64,000 nt of DNA from Closterium sp. NIES-65 (taxonomy: Eukaryota; Streptophyta; Zygnematophyceae; Desmidiales; Closteriaceae), in NCBI GenBank assembly GCA_948144175.1, contig CANXME010000222.1, positions 1,192,501 to 1,256,500 on the forward strand, in the 5' to 3' direction. The position numbers and the translations under genes are program-made. Under the pieces are notes generated by a model. The model saw only the letters and a list, made by a program, of their open reading frames with translations, did not search any database and had not been told where the DNA came from. Every line of letters starts with the position of its first letter. Position 1 is the first letter of the stretch. This document shows positions 11,201 to 21,436 of the stretch, one piece after another.

Positions 11201-11540
11201 TGAGGCGGCTAAGTGCAGCAGTGGCACGGGAAGAGTATTGTGCAACTATAGCGTCGTACAAGGTCTTAGCACTCTTGTACTGGCTAAAGTGCGCACGCTC
11301 AGAGGTAGGTAAGTGGCGACGCACAGCAAGACGTGCAGCAGCATCGCGTGTTGCCCACTGTGGGCGATCAGTGGCTTCAGCATCAGCAGCAGGGGCAGGA
11401 GAGGCACCAGAAGTGAGGTCAAAGAGGGAGAGACCGCCTGCCCTATCGCACTGTAGGAAAAGCTGGAGGTCATCTACCCAGGCGTCAAAATCAATGGCCC
11501 GACCCTCATCGTCAAAAGCGAGGACACTTGGGGTAGCCAT
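8271..11540 (-). pseudogene. gag-pol: Gag-protease-integrase of D, RT deleted
   Basis: It starts at ATG 11540 (MATPSVLAFDDEGRAIDFDA), followed by the family Gag domain, a poly-glycine tract, and the zinc knuckle CTYVLRTGDRAGEQC-GGA-H. The protease site is DSGASRSF (one phenylalanine shorter than in sister copies), then HHRLGHPS integrase zinc region and the integrase core. Lesions are an in-frame TAG at 10452-10454 (sister copies have CAG), TGA at 9399-9401 in place of a cysteine codon, and a frameshift near 9118 inside the second catalytic-aspartate motif. Reading resumes from MVMDDAHTSMMH to the AEPGG-repeat linker, which ends at the deletion. No RT remains, so any movement would have needed enzymes in trans. 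Confidence 0.88.
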
Positions 11541-12280
11541 AACAATAGTAGACTAGCAGCGCGAGCAGTAGGCTAAGGGCAGCGGAGTGGTAGAGGTGCC
11601 GCTCTTACCGGACAGGGCGGCTCGGCAGCTCGGCAGCAACTTCAGCTTGGTGGCTCGGCGGCTCGGGCGGCTCGGGTGGCTCGGGCGGCTCGGCAGCAGC
11701 GGCGGCTCGGCAGCACAGCGGCAACGGCGGCTCGGCGGCACAGCGGCAACGGCGGTTTGGTAGTGACGGCGGGGCCGTGAAGGGCGGCAGAGCCGCTGAA
11801 GGGATGTCGGGAGGGCCGGGTGGGGCGGCGACGAGGTCGCTAAGAGCGGCGGCGAGGCCACGAAGGGTGGCGGCCGGCGCTGCGAGGGTGGGGCCGGGGG
11901 GTCGCTAGGGTAGGGCGATAGGGCCGGTAAGAGCGGCGCCAGGGCCACGAGGGTGGGGCGACGGAGCCGCGAGGGCGGCTCAAAGAGGTCGCGAGGGCGG
12001 CGCGAAGGGGCCGCGACGGCGGCGCAAAGGGGCCGCGAGGGCGGCGCGATGAGGCCGCGAAGGCGGCGCGACGGGGCCGCGAAGGCGGCGCGACATGAGG
12101 GGGTCGCGAACGCGGCGCGACGGGGCCGCAAGGGCGGCGCGACGCGGCGGAGCCGTAAGGGCGGCGCGACAGGGCCGCTAGGGGCCGAGAGAGAGGGGAG
12201 CGCGACTCGGGCAGGGGCTGAGTGTGCTCCGGGCAGGAAAAAAAAACCGGTGGGCCCTAGGAACAGTTCCCACAAGGGAA
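11541..12280 (-). repeat. Leader of D, GC-rich degenerate repeats
   Basis: This is the 5' leader between primer site and gag. 11780-12200 repeats units like GGGGCCGCGAGGGCGGCGCGA with variation, and nearer gag there are CGGCTCGG repeats. Long open frames on both strands here follow from composition and are not called. Confidence 0.65.
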
Positions 12281-12294
12281 CCTGCTCGATACCA
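12281..12294 (-). promoter_or_regulatory. tRNA primer binding site of D
   Basis: TGGTATCGAGCAGG on the minus strand, directly after the LTR. It has the same one-base-short form of the initiator tRNA-Met site as element C. Confidence 0.75.
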
Positions 12295-12420
12295 TGAGAA
12301 AACTGAAACGAGAATGAAATGACTGAGGGAAAGTTGGGTACAAGTACAAACCCTAGAAAGGTGTACCCCATATGTGCTACCCCACTATAGCCTACAACAG
12401 CTATGTCAAATAAATCTGAC
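12295..12420 (-). repeat. 5' LTR of D (126 bp)
   Basis: On the minus strand TGTCAGATTTATTTGACATAGC ... GTTTTCTCA. It is a distinct LTR subtype sharing the TAGGCTATAGTGGGGTA core with its relatives. Confidence 0.88.
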
Positions 12421-12789
12421 AGATGCGCCACCGATCCATGGTGCTTCCTCGCAGTAACGACACAACATATTGAATCTTGGCCGCGTTGACAAGACGTAGA
12501 TCACGTCGACGAAAACGTTCATCGTGAAAATCCACGCCCAAAACTTCGAACCGCCCAGTTGACTTGGATCAAAGCAATGTGGATGCTGGAGCTTGAGCGA
12601 CATCAGTGAGGGGAGTGCCGACTCATCGATTGGTGTTGCTGTGTTGACGCGGCGCTGACTTCCAGCCACATTTGTCGCCCCGGGGTGTGTTGTCCTGTGA
12701 TTGTCGCGAACGTCATTCTATACGACGCTATGACTAGTAGCACTCGAAGGTTGTCCCACACTCTCGTGCTGGGCAGCGGATGGTGCTCC

Positions 12790-13098
12790 TTACGTTTGTG
12801 ATTGTGCTTGTTGTGCTCGTGCGATGAAATCCTGCATTGATGTATGTTTTGCAGTTAGCGCCGCAATTTCCTCGTTAATTTCGTGCAATTGTTGCAGCAG
12901 CTCTTCCGTATGAGGCTCGCAAGGTCGACATCGAAGGGCGGCAACCGATCTTAATGCTATGCTTAGTCGTGGCTGCACACGTTTACGCAAGAACGGGAGG
13001 GTAGCGGCTCCTAGTATGCCAAGGGGCGTGAGTCCCTTCGAGTGAAAAATAAATGTTGGCTTCGGCTGGTGAAATTCTCGATCCGCTCTTATAGTCAA
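12790..13098 (-). CDS. Possible small host ORF or exon, unknown function
   Basis: This is a minus-strand open frame of up to 102 residues. The middle has a short hydrophobic stretch followed by basic residues (GILGAATLPFLRKRVQ), and the end looks coiled-coil-like (ELLQQLHEINEEIAAL, then TAKHTSMQDFIARAQQ). A pyrimidine-rich run ending in AG lies near 13040 on this strand, so the true start may be a splice acceptor rather than the first ATG. I do not recognise the family. Unlike most open frames nearby, its composition is not repetitive, but it could still be chance. Confidence 0.25.
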   Translation of the reverse strand: MTIRADREFHQPKPTFIFHSKGLTPLGILGAATLPFLRKRVQPRLSIALRSVAALRCRPCEPHTEELLQQLHEINEEIAALTAKHTSMQDFIARAQQAQSQT

Positions 13099-13795
13099 GT
13101 GTTACAGGTGCAATGGAATAAGATATTGAGTGATTGCACTATGTTGTGGAGCGAGTACAAAGTATGAATGAAGGCATGAGCAAATACTTGTGTGCGAACA
13201 CGCAAACAATAACGTGGTGCGTGCGAGCTAGTTAGTGCGATGCTAGCATCAATGTTCGGGCTGTCCCGAAGCATAGGACGAGACGGCCAATCTAGCGGTG
13301 CATGGTTTGGTGAATATTGTGTGCAAAGGTTGGCGAAGCCTTGTTAACAGTAAACGGTGGACAACGGCTGATCCTATACGCGGTATTCACGAGGTAAGGA
13401 ATGTCGAAAAAATCCCTTCACATATTTATATTCGACTAGGATGTGTCGACTAAGCTGCCATGTATGAATATATCATTGTCCTCGTAGCATATCACAAAGC
13501 CAACTTTTCTCAAGCACACTTTTACGATGCCAAGCGGGACTTAGGGCGTGTTTTTTGCGCCTCTTATCAGACAAATCTTTTATCAGAATTGCACGGTAGT
13601 ACGATGCTTCTCGCTCCTAGTATTTCAGTATAGTTAGACGTGTGCCTGATAAGAGGTTAGCCTGATAAAGATTGATTGCAAGTAGTTAGCAGCAAAAGTG
13701 AGATTAATGACACCTGTTATGGTAGATGCAACAGTACAGAAATGATTATAACAAAAAAATACAAAGGTTTATATAAGATAACAAAGAAATACCAA

Positions 13796-13800
13796 CCGGC
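13796..13800. repeat. Target-site duplication of E (CCGGC)
   Basis: CCGGC directly precedes the 5' LTR and recurs at 28449-28453 right after the 3' LTR. This proves 13801-28448 is one insertion despite the 7.3-kb element F inside it. Confidence 0.9.
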
Positions 13801-13935
13801 TGTCAGAATGCTATATAGCTTATACATTTGTGTAGGCTATAGCGGGGTATCCCATAGGGGGTACAACCCAATTAGGGTTTCCTATATGTACTCACTTCAT
13901 TTCCTAGTTCATTCATTCTGGCTCTACTTTCCTCA
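13801..13935 (+). repeat. 5' LTR of E (135 bp)
   Basis: TGTCAGAATGCTATATAGC ... CTTTCCTCA, with the core TAGGCTATAG(C/T)GGGGTATCCC. Confidence 0.92.
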
Positions 13936-13947
13936 TGGTATCAGAGC
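13936..13947 (+). promoter_or_regulatory. tRNA primer binding site of E
   Basis: TGGTATCAGAGC begins directly after the LTR. It is an exact match to the plant initiator tRNA-Met primer site used by many plant Copia elements, and the only perfect one in this window. Confidence 0.9.
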
Positions 13948-14862
13948 AGGTTCCCTCGTGGGAACTGTTCCTAGGGCCCACTGTCTTTTTTTTCCTGCCC
14001 GGAGCGCCCTCTGCCCCTGCCCGAGTCGCGCTCCCCTCTCTCTCGGCCCCTAGTGGCCCCTTTCACCGCCCGTCACGGCCCTTAGACGCCCGTGCGCAAA
14101 ACGCGCCGCCCGTCCCGGCCCTTGACGCCCGCGCGCCGCCCGTCCCGGCCCCTAGACGCCCGCGCGCCGCCCGTCCAGGCCCCTAGACGCCCGCGCGCCG
14201 CCCGTCCCGGCCCCTAGACACACGCGCGCCGCCCGTCCCAGCCCCTAGACGCCCGCGCGCCGCCCGTCCCGGCCCCTAGACGCCCACGCGCCGCCCGTCT
14301 CGGCCCATAGACGCCCGCGCGTTGCCCGTCTCAGCCCCTAGACGCCCGCGCGCCGCCCGTCCCGGCCCCTAGACGCCAGCACGCCGCCCGTCCCGGCCCC
14401 TAGACCCCAGTGCGCCGCCCGTCCCGGCCCTGCGCCGCCGTCCCGGCCCCCACGCCGCCCGTGCGCCACCCGTCCCAGCCGCGCGCCGCCGTCCCAGCCC
14501 CCAAGCCGCCCGTGCGCCACCCGTCCCAGCCGCGCGCCACCGTCCCGGCCCCACGCCGCGCGTACGCCTCTGTGACGCCCGAGCCGCCTGTGCCGCTGAG
14601 GAGCCGAGCCGCCCGAGCCGCCTGTGCCGCTGAGTACCCGAGCCGCCCGAGCCGCCCGAGCCGCCCAAGCCGCCCGAGGCGCCCGAGCCGCGTGCACCGC
14701 CCGAGCCGCCCGAGCCACCTGAGGAGCCGAGCCGCTGGTCCCGCGGAGCTGCTGTCGCTGCTGGGCCGGCCGAGCAGCTGTGTTGCTGTGCTGCTGAGCT
14801 GCCCAAACCGCCCTGTCTGGTGAGACCGGCACCTCTGTCTCTACTACTCGTCTACTGCTGTC
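13948..14862 (+). repeat. Leader of E with about 31-bp tandem repeats
   Basis: From about 14060 to 14410 a unit close to CGCCCGCGCGCC, then GCCCGTCCCGGCCCCTAGA, repeats about ten times. CGAGCCGCC-type repeats follow to 14740. This is the gag leader; no conserved protein is seen. Confidence 0.75.
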
Positions 14863-16109
14863 ATGGCTACCCCTAGTGTCCTAGCTTTTGACGCTGAGGG
14901 TCGCGCCATTGACTTTGAGGTCTGGGTCGACGACCTGCAGCTGTTCCTACAGTACGATAGGGCGGACGGTCTTTCACTCTTTGACCTTACCTCTGGCGCT
15001 TCCCCTGCCCCTGCTGCTGATGCTGATGCCACCGTTCGCTCCCAGTGGGCCACGCGCGATGCTGCTGCACGTCTTGCTGTGTGTCGCCACCTCCCTACCT
15101 CCGAGCGTGCGCACTTTAGCCAGTACAAGAGTGCTCAGACCTTGTACGACGCAGTAGTCGCGCGCTACTTCTTCCATGCCACTGCTGCACTGAGCCGTCT
15201 CATGCTGCCGTACCTCTTCCCTGACCTTGTTGCCTTTCCCACCGTAGCTGACCTCATTACGCACCTCCGCACTAGTGACACTCGCTACCGCACTGCACTT
15301 CCTGCTGACTTCTGCGCCGCGAACCCCCCTCCATGTACATCACCCTGTACTTCCTAGTCACTCGCCTCTCTGACTCCCTTCGCGTAGTCAGGGACCACTT
15401 TCTCTCAGTCTGTCCCACCATGCTCTCCGTAGACCTCCTCGAGAAGGCCCTCCTAGGAATAGAGAAGAGCATCGTTGCTGTAGGAGCCTCTCGAGGTGAC
15501 ACGCGCACCCCCATCTTTAAGGGGTGTTCTCCCTCCCCCCTGCTGCCCTCTGTTGCCTCTGCTGCTACGGCCGACCTCCTTGGTCTTGAGTCGGTCGGTG
15601 CGGCATCTGCCCCTAGCGGGAGACGCCGCCCTGGCAAGGGCAAGGGGGGCAAGGGAGCTGGAGGAGCGGGCGGTGGAGGTGGAGGTGGAGGCGGTGGGGG
15701 GAGTGGGGGTGGCGGTGGGAGTGGAGGTGGGGGTGGAGGGGTCGGTGGCGGCAGTGGAGGCGGAGGCGGCAGCGGCGGTGGCGGTGGGAGCGGAGGTGGC
15801 GGAGGAGGCGGCGGCGGAGGCGGCGGCAGTGGTGGAGCCAGCGGAGGCGGCGGAGGCGGTGGGGGTGGCGGTGGAGCTGGTCGCGGGTCTTCGCAGAGGA
15901 GTGACTCCGGTGGTGGCTCGCGCCAGCAGCAGCAGCGCGGTCGTGAGACCCTGTCCCCTCAGCAGCTCCGTGAGTGGTACACCACACGCCAGCGGGGTGG
16001 GGGTTTTAGTTCGTGCACCTACGTCCTGCGCACCGGCGCCCGTGCGGGTGAGCAGTGTGGGGGTGCGCACCCCACCCAGCGCTGCTTTGGCCGCCTGACG
16101 GACGCGTGA
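14863..16109 (+). pseudogene. gag: Gag of E with poly-Gly tract and zinc knuckle, broken
   Basis: It starts at ATG 14863 (MATPSVLAFDAEGRAIDFEV), the same start as in D, F and B1. The first about 160 residues match the family Gag domain up to AANPPP, where a one-base loss near 15330 shifts the frame. Reading resumes at MYITLYFLVTRLS. From 15650 to 15890 the protein is almost only glycine and serine. Then come a short glutamine run and the zinc-knuckle region CTYVLRTGARAGEQC-GGA-H-PTQR-C. A TGA at 16107-16109 replaces a conserved tryptophan codon (DAW), and the same frame continues into pol. Virus-like particle assembly and RNA binding are family roles, inferred here. Confidence 0.85.
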
Positions 16110-17974
16110 CGTCACCAGTTCCCGGAGGCCTCAAAGATCCCTCGCTTGGGCGAGCTGTCTAGGGCGGGTGTGGCTATCTTTGATCTTGACTTTGATGCTA
16201 TTCTTTCTGCCATGTATGATGTGTCTATTAGTGATGAGGGTGACTGTTACCGGTGTTTACTGCCCGATCCGGGCATTGAGAGTGCTACTCTAGGTACTGG
16301 TGAGGCGGCTGCCCTAGGTGCTTGTGACGCTGCTGCTCTAGGTGCTAGTGTGTCTGCGCCATCAGGTAGTGGTGAGTCTGCGCTCTCAGGTACTACTTCG
16401 GCTTCGGCCTCCCTCACCTTCATCCTTGACTCTGGGGCGTCTCGCTCCTTCTTTCGGGACCGCACCACACTTACGCCGCTTAGTCGGCCGGTTGCGGTGT
16501 CTCTGGCTGACCCCTCTGGGGGTCCTGTCCTGTCTCGCATCTCCACAGTCCTCCCGTGTCCGGCGACTCCCTCTGGCACCCTGTCTGGTCTCTACCTCCC
16601 CTCGTTCTCGATGAACCTGGTGAGTGGTGCTGACCTACAGGATGCAGGTGTCCACCAGTTCACTCCTGCGCGTCGGCGAGTGACCCACTGTACAGAGGTT
16701 GGCACAGGCCGACACCTGGCTGCGTTCACCTGTCAGCCGGGGTCGAGCCTGTACACTCTGACCACTGTTTCTCCTCCAGTTGCTGAGTCTGGTAGGGTAG
16801 CTGCGTCGGGTCAGGTGTTTGCTGCGGCGTCCAGGTCTGGTCCTGAGTCTGCCCCCTGTTCGTGTCGTCTCCTGTCTCACAAGACTCTCCTCTGGCACCA
16901 CCGCCTTGGCCACCCCTCTCTGCTTTGGTTCCGAGGCATGGCCTCCCGTCTTCTTGTGTCTGGTCTCCCCCGGTCCCTCCCTCCCCTTCCTCAGGGCCGT
17001 GGCCCTGCCTGTGTCCCCTGTGTCGAGGGGCGCCAGCGTGCTGCCCCTCACTCCTCCCAGTTTCCTCCGACAAAGGCCCCGTTGCAGACGCTTCACATGG
17101 ACGTGTGGGGCCCAGCCCGCGTCCGTGGACAGGGTCACGAGCGCTACTTTCTGCTCGTTGTTGACGACTACTCGCGTTACACCACAGTCTTCCCCTTGCG
17201 CAGCAAGGGTGATGTCACTAAGGTGTTGATCGATTGGATCCGCGCAGCTCGTCTTCAGCTCAGGCAGCGCTTTGGCTCGGACTTTCCTGTTCTGCGTCTG
17301 CACTCGGACACAGGTGGAGAGTTTTCATCTGGCCTTCTGCGAGCCTACTGTTGCGCACGAGGCATCCGTAAGACCTTCACGCTTCCGAACTCACCGCAGC
17401 AAAATGGGATTGCCGAGCGCCGCATAAGCATGGTCATGGACGTCGCTCGTACGTCTATGATGCATGCGGCTGCCCCCCATTTTCTGTGGCCGTTTGCGGT
17501 GAGGTACGCGGCGCATCAGCTCAACCTCCACCCCAGGGTCTCTAGGCCGGAGACCTCCCCAGCCTTGCTGTGGACGGGGAAGGTTAGCAATGTGTCGGAG
17601 TTCCGGGTCTGGGGATCTTGGGCATTTGTCCGCGACTTGTCTGCGGACAAGCTGTCCCCTGGTGTTGTTCCTTGCGTCTTCCTGGGGTTCCCCCCTGACG
17701 CGCCTGGGTGGCAGTTCTACCACCCCACCTCTCGACATGTTCTGTTCTCCCAGGACGTCACGTTTGACGAGTTGGTCCCCTACTACTGCCTCTTCCCCTA
17801 CCGCACTCCGTCCCTCCCCCCGCTCCCGCTCTTCCTTGTACCAGGTCCCCCCCTGGTAGACCCCCTTCCCCCTCAGGGTCCTGCCCCTTCAGGTGTGTCC
17901 CACGTAGACGCAGTCGAGCCTCTCGAGGTCACTGGTGACTATGGTGCTCCTGAGGGTGCTTCCGCTGGGGCGTT

Positions 17975-18175
17975 GAGTCCGGGGGTGCTGGACCTGGAGG
18001 TGCGGAGCCTAGGGGTGCTGTGTCTGGGGGTGCTTAGCCTGGCGGTGCTGAGCCTGGGGGTGCTGCTTCTGGGGGTGCTGAGCCTGGGGTTACTGAGACT
18101 GGGGGTGCTGCGCCTGGGTGTGCTGAGCCTGGGGGTGCTACGCCTGGGGGTGCTGCGTGTGGAGGTGCTCGGCCT
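17975..18175 (+). repeat. IN-RT linker minisatellite of E
   Basis: Degenerate 15-bp units (GGTGCTGAGCCTGGG type) encode AEPGG-like pentapeptides in the pol frame. Copy number and order differ from those in D, F and B1. Confidence 0.75.
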
Positions 18176-20496
18176 GGAGGTTCTCCGGGTGCCTCGTCTC
18201 GCCAGGAGCCACTCTCTCCATAGGAGCTGCGCGAGTGGTTTGCCCGGCGCTGGCGTCGTGCTGCTGGTGCTTGAGGTTCTTTGGCTGCTGAGGATGCTGC
18301 GGTCGCGGGTCCCGGAGGTGCTCGTACAGGGAGTACTGGAGCTGCTGGGCCTGCGGGTTCGACTGGAGCTGGTGCTGCTGAGGGTGTTGGCGCTGAGACT
18401 ACCGCTGGCGGTCCTACTGGGGGTGCTCGTGGTGCTCCTGGAGGTTCAGGAGCTGCTGGAGGTGCTGCTGGAGCGAGTGCTCGTGCTTAGGGTACTGGTG
18501 CTGTCCCTGCTGCTTCTGGCGTCGCCACGCGGCCTCGACCGTACTTCGTTCCACTCCTACAGTAGGTTCTTGGTCTTCCACCTTCCACTGGTCCTCCTCC
18601 TCCCTTAGAGTGGCCGCAGCCTGTCCCGTCACAGTTACAGTTGCAGCCTACCTCCCCTTTGCCCGCTCCTTCTCCCTACACTGCTCCTACTGGAGGTCTT
18701 GCTGAGCGTCGTGAGCCTGCGTCCCGCCCTGCGTCGCCTGTTCGTGCTGCTCGCACTAGTGGTCACGGTTCGCGTCAGCGTCCATCTTCTGTCCCAAGCA
18801 CGCACCGGATGTCTCTACGTCCGTCCACTGCTCCTCTGCGTGCCCCTTTGCCTTCTCCTCCTGAGTCCTCTCTTCCTGCTCTTGCCGACCCGGAGTCGGA
18901 CCCTCTTCGTACTGCCAGTCCCACTGTCACGCGTCTCCTTGCTACTGTCGTCACTCACCCTTCTTTCGAGTCCACTGCTGCGTCTGCCCTAGTTGCTGAG
19001 CTCGTCGACTTATCCGCTCGCTGTCGCCTAGACTACGCTGCTAGTCTTGTCGCTAAGTCTGAGTTTGTCTGTCCTCCGTCCGTCGGGGGTGAATGTGCTC
19101 TTGACCCGGACGTCCTTGAGGACAGGCAGGAGGAGTTCCAGTGTCTGGCAGCTGCTTCACCTCATATCGTGTCTGTACTGCTTACCCCTGAAGGAGACCC
19201 GCATGCCCTTGACATCTCGACTCCACGCTCTTACGCGGAGGCGATAGAGGGTCCCTACTCCTCTCAGTGGTCGGCAGCTATGGATGCAGAGATGGCTTCC
19301 TGGAAGTCCACATGCACCTACTTTGACGCTGTTCCCCCTCCTGGGGCGAACATCGTCAGTGGCATGTGGATCTTCAGGGTGAAGCGGCCGCCGGGTTCTC
19401 CGCCTGTCTTCAAGGCGCGTTACGTGGCTCGTGGCTTCAGTCAGCGGCAGGGAGTTGACTACTTTCAGACCTTCTACCCCACCCCGAAGATGACCACTCT
19501 TCGGGTACTGCTGCACGTTGCTGCTCTCCGTGACTACGAGCTGCTTTCTCTTGACTTCAGCACAGCTTTCTTGCAGGGCAGCCTGCACGAGGAGATCTGG
19601 CTGCGCCGCCCACCTTGCTTCACTGGGTCTTTCCCTCCTGGTACCCAGTGGAGTCTCCGGCGTCCAGTCTACGGTCTCCGCCAGGCGCCACGTGATTGGC
19701 ATGACACACTGAGGACTACGCTTGGGGCTCTTGGGTTTGCTCCTTCTACTGCCAACCCGTCGCTGTTTCTACGCACCAACACCTCTCTGCCGCCGTTCTA
19801 CATCCTCGTGTACGTCGACGACTTGGTCTTTGCCACAGCTGACACTGCTGGACTCGCCTACGTGAAGTCCGAGCTGCAGAAGAGACACACGTGCACTGAC
19901 CTGGGCGAACTGCGCAGCTACCTTGGCTTGCAGATCACCCGGGACAGAGCACGCCGCACCATTACTCTGACTCAGTCACACATAGTGCAGCACGTCCTTC
20001 AGCGCTTCGGCTTCACGTACTCCTCGCCTCAGGCCACTCCTCTGCCTACTCGCCACTCACTCTCAGCTCTGCCTTCGGATTTGTCCGTAGAGTCGAGTGG
20101 CCCGTATCCAGAGCTTGTTGGCTGCCTCATGTACCTGATGACCTGCACTCGACCTGACCTTGCATACCCTCTTAGCATTCTTGCACACTATGTTGCTCCT
20201 GGGAGACACCGACCAGAGCACATGGCTGCAGCGAAGAGGGTGTTGCGCTACTTGTGCAGTATGTCGGGCATGGGGCTAGTGCTTGGAGGGCGGAGTCCAG
20301 TGGTCCTCACTGGGCACGCAGACGCTTCTTGGGCTGACGACGAGGCTACGCAGCGGTCGTCACAGGGTTACACCTTCAGCCTTGGTTCCGGCTCTGTTTC
20401 GTGGCGGGCTACTCGCTCGTCTTCTGTTCTCGGCTCCAGTTGTGAGGCTGAGATCTACGCCGGGGTCATGGCTGCACAGGAGCTTTGCTGGCTCAC

Positions 20497-20501
20497 CTAC
20501 C
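20497..20501. repeat. Target-site duplication of F (CTACC)
   Basis: CTACC precedes F's 5' LTR and recurs at 27805-27809 after its 3' LTR. The E RNase H coding sequence continues on both sides. Confidence 0.92.
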
Positions 20502-20630
20502 TGTCAAACATTGTATGTTGTGCTTCTTTAGGCTACAGTGGGTTAGCCTATAGTGGGTACACATTTCTAGGGTAAGGTTTGACCTATTTGTACCCAACCC
20601 TCATTCTAGTCATTCATTCTCATTCTGACA
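20502..20630 (+). repeat. 5' LTR of F (129 bp)
   Basis: TGTCAAACATTGTATG ... CATTCTGACA. Its core (TAGGCTACAGTGGG, AGCCTATAGTGGGTACAC) is a rearranged version of the core in E and B1. Confidence 0.92.
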
Positions 20631-20644
20631 TGGTATTACGAGCC
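20631..20644 (+). promoter_or_regulatory. tRNA primer binding site of F (variant)
   Basis: TGGTATTACGAGCC directly follows the LTR. It resembles the initiator tRNA-Met site but has a substitution and an extra base. Confidence 0.65.
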
Positions 20645-21436
20645 TAGGTTTCACCTAGGACCGAAACGATAGGGCCCACCGTTTCCGCTAGCCGCGCCCT
20701 CGTGCGCCGCCTTTTCCTGCGCCTCGAGCGCCTTGTTCTTAAGGCCCCCTAAGGCCCTCTCGCGTCGCCCCTCACGGCCCCTTGCGTTGCCCTCTTAAGG
20801 CCCCTTACGGCCCCGCGCTAGCCTCTCAAGGCCCCGTGTGGCCCCGCGCTAGCCCCCTAAGGACCCGTCGGCCTCGCGCTAGCCCCGCGCTAGCCCCGCG
20901 CTAGCCCCCTAAGGCCCCCGTCGGCCCCGCGCTAGCCTCTCACGGCCCCCCGAACGGCCCCGCGCTAGCCCAGAATGGCCCCGTACGGCCCCCCACGCTA
21001 GCCTCTCACGGCCCCCTCGGCCCCGCGCTAGCCCTCTAAGGCCACCGTCGGCCCCGCGCTAGCCTCTCACGGCCCCCCCTCGGCCCCGCGCTAGCCCTCT
21101 AAGGCCCCCGTCGGCCCCGTGCTAGCCTCTCACGGCCCCCGAACGGCCCCGCGCTAGCCCCGAACGGCCCCCAACCGGCCTCGCCCTCGCCCTGGATGGC
21201 CCCGCGCTCTCGCTTAACAGCCCCACCCGGCCCAGCGCTCGCCCCTCTAGGACCGAGCCGAACCGCGCGACCCGACCGAGCCGCGCGACCCGACCGAGCC
21301 GCGCCACCCTAGCCGAGCCGCGCCGCCCTAGCCGAGCCGCGCCGCCCTAGCCGAGCCGCGCCGCCCTACTGCTACTACCACTGCTGCTACTGCTACTCCT
21401 GCTACTACTACTACTGCCACTGCTACTGCTTCAACT
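20645..21436 (+). repeat. Leader of F, GC-rich tandem repeats
   Basis: Units of about 30 bp built from CGGCCCCGCGCTAGCCTCTCA / AGGCCCC repeat with variation from about 20750 to 21180. GAGCCGCGC repeats and short ACTGCTACTGCT runs follow up to the gag start. Confidence 0.7.

Larger units (their letters stand above)
8201..12420 (-). mobile_element. Copia element D (minus, internally deleted)
   Basis: Read on the minus strand from 12420: LTR, primer site, leader, gag, protease, integrase, the start of the linker, then directly a polypurine tract and 3' LTR. RT and RNase H are gone. The deletion joins the linker (near 8282) to TATGGGG just before the LTR. The 3' LTR stops after 59 bp where B2 begins. 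D is therefore the oldest layer of the left-hand nest. The base after its 5' end starts a non-TE spacer. Confidence 0.85.
12421..13800. other. Non-TE spacer between D and E
   Basis: Composition is balanced and no LTR, LINE or repeat was recognised. Besides the small frame at 12790-13098, a minus-strand open frame (12669 down to D's edge, MSLKLQHPHCFDPSQLGG ... CEEAPWIGG) runs into the D insertion and might be a host exon cut by D. I cannot support it further. 13430-13800 is AT-rich with nothing recognised. Confidence 0.5.
16110..20501 (+). pseudogene. pol: Pol of E: protease, integrase, linker, RT, RNase H start
   Basis: In order: protease (LDSGASRSFFRDRT near 16428), integrase zinc region (HHRLGHPS then CVPCVEG), integrase core (MDVWGP, HSDTGGEF, NGIAERR), linker repeats, RT with YVDD near 19812, and RNase H up to the F insertion at 20501. 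A frameshift lies near 17965 at the start of the linker. In the new frame there are TAG at 18035, TAG at 18221 (CAG in B1), TGA at 18272, TAG at 18488 and TAG at 18563 (CAG in B2). From 18566 the RT half is open to the F boundary. The RT active site is intact, but the polyprotein could not be made in one piece. Confidence 0.9.
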
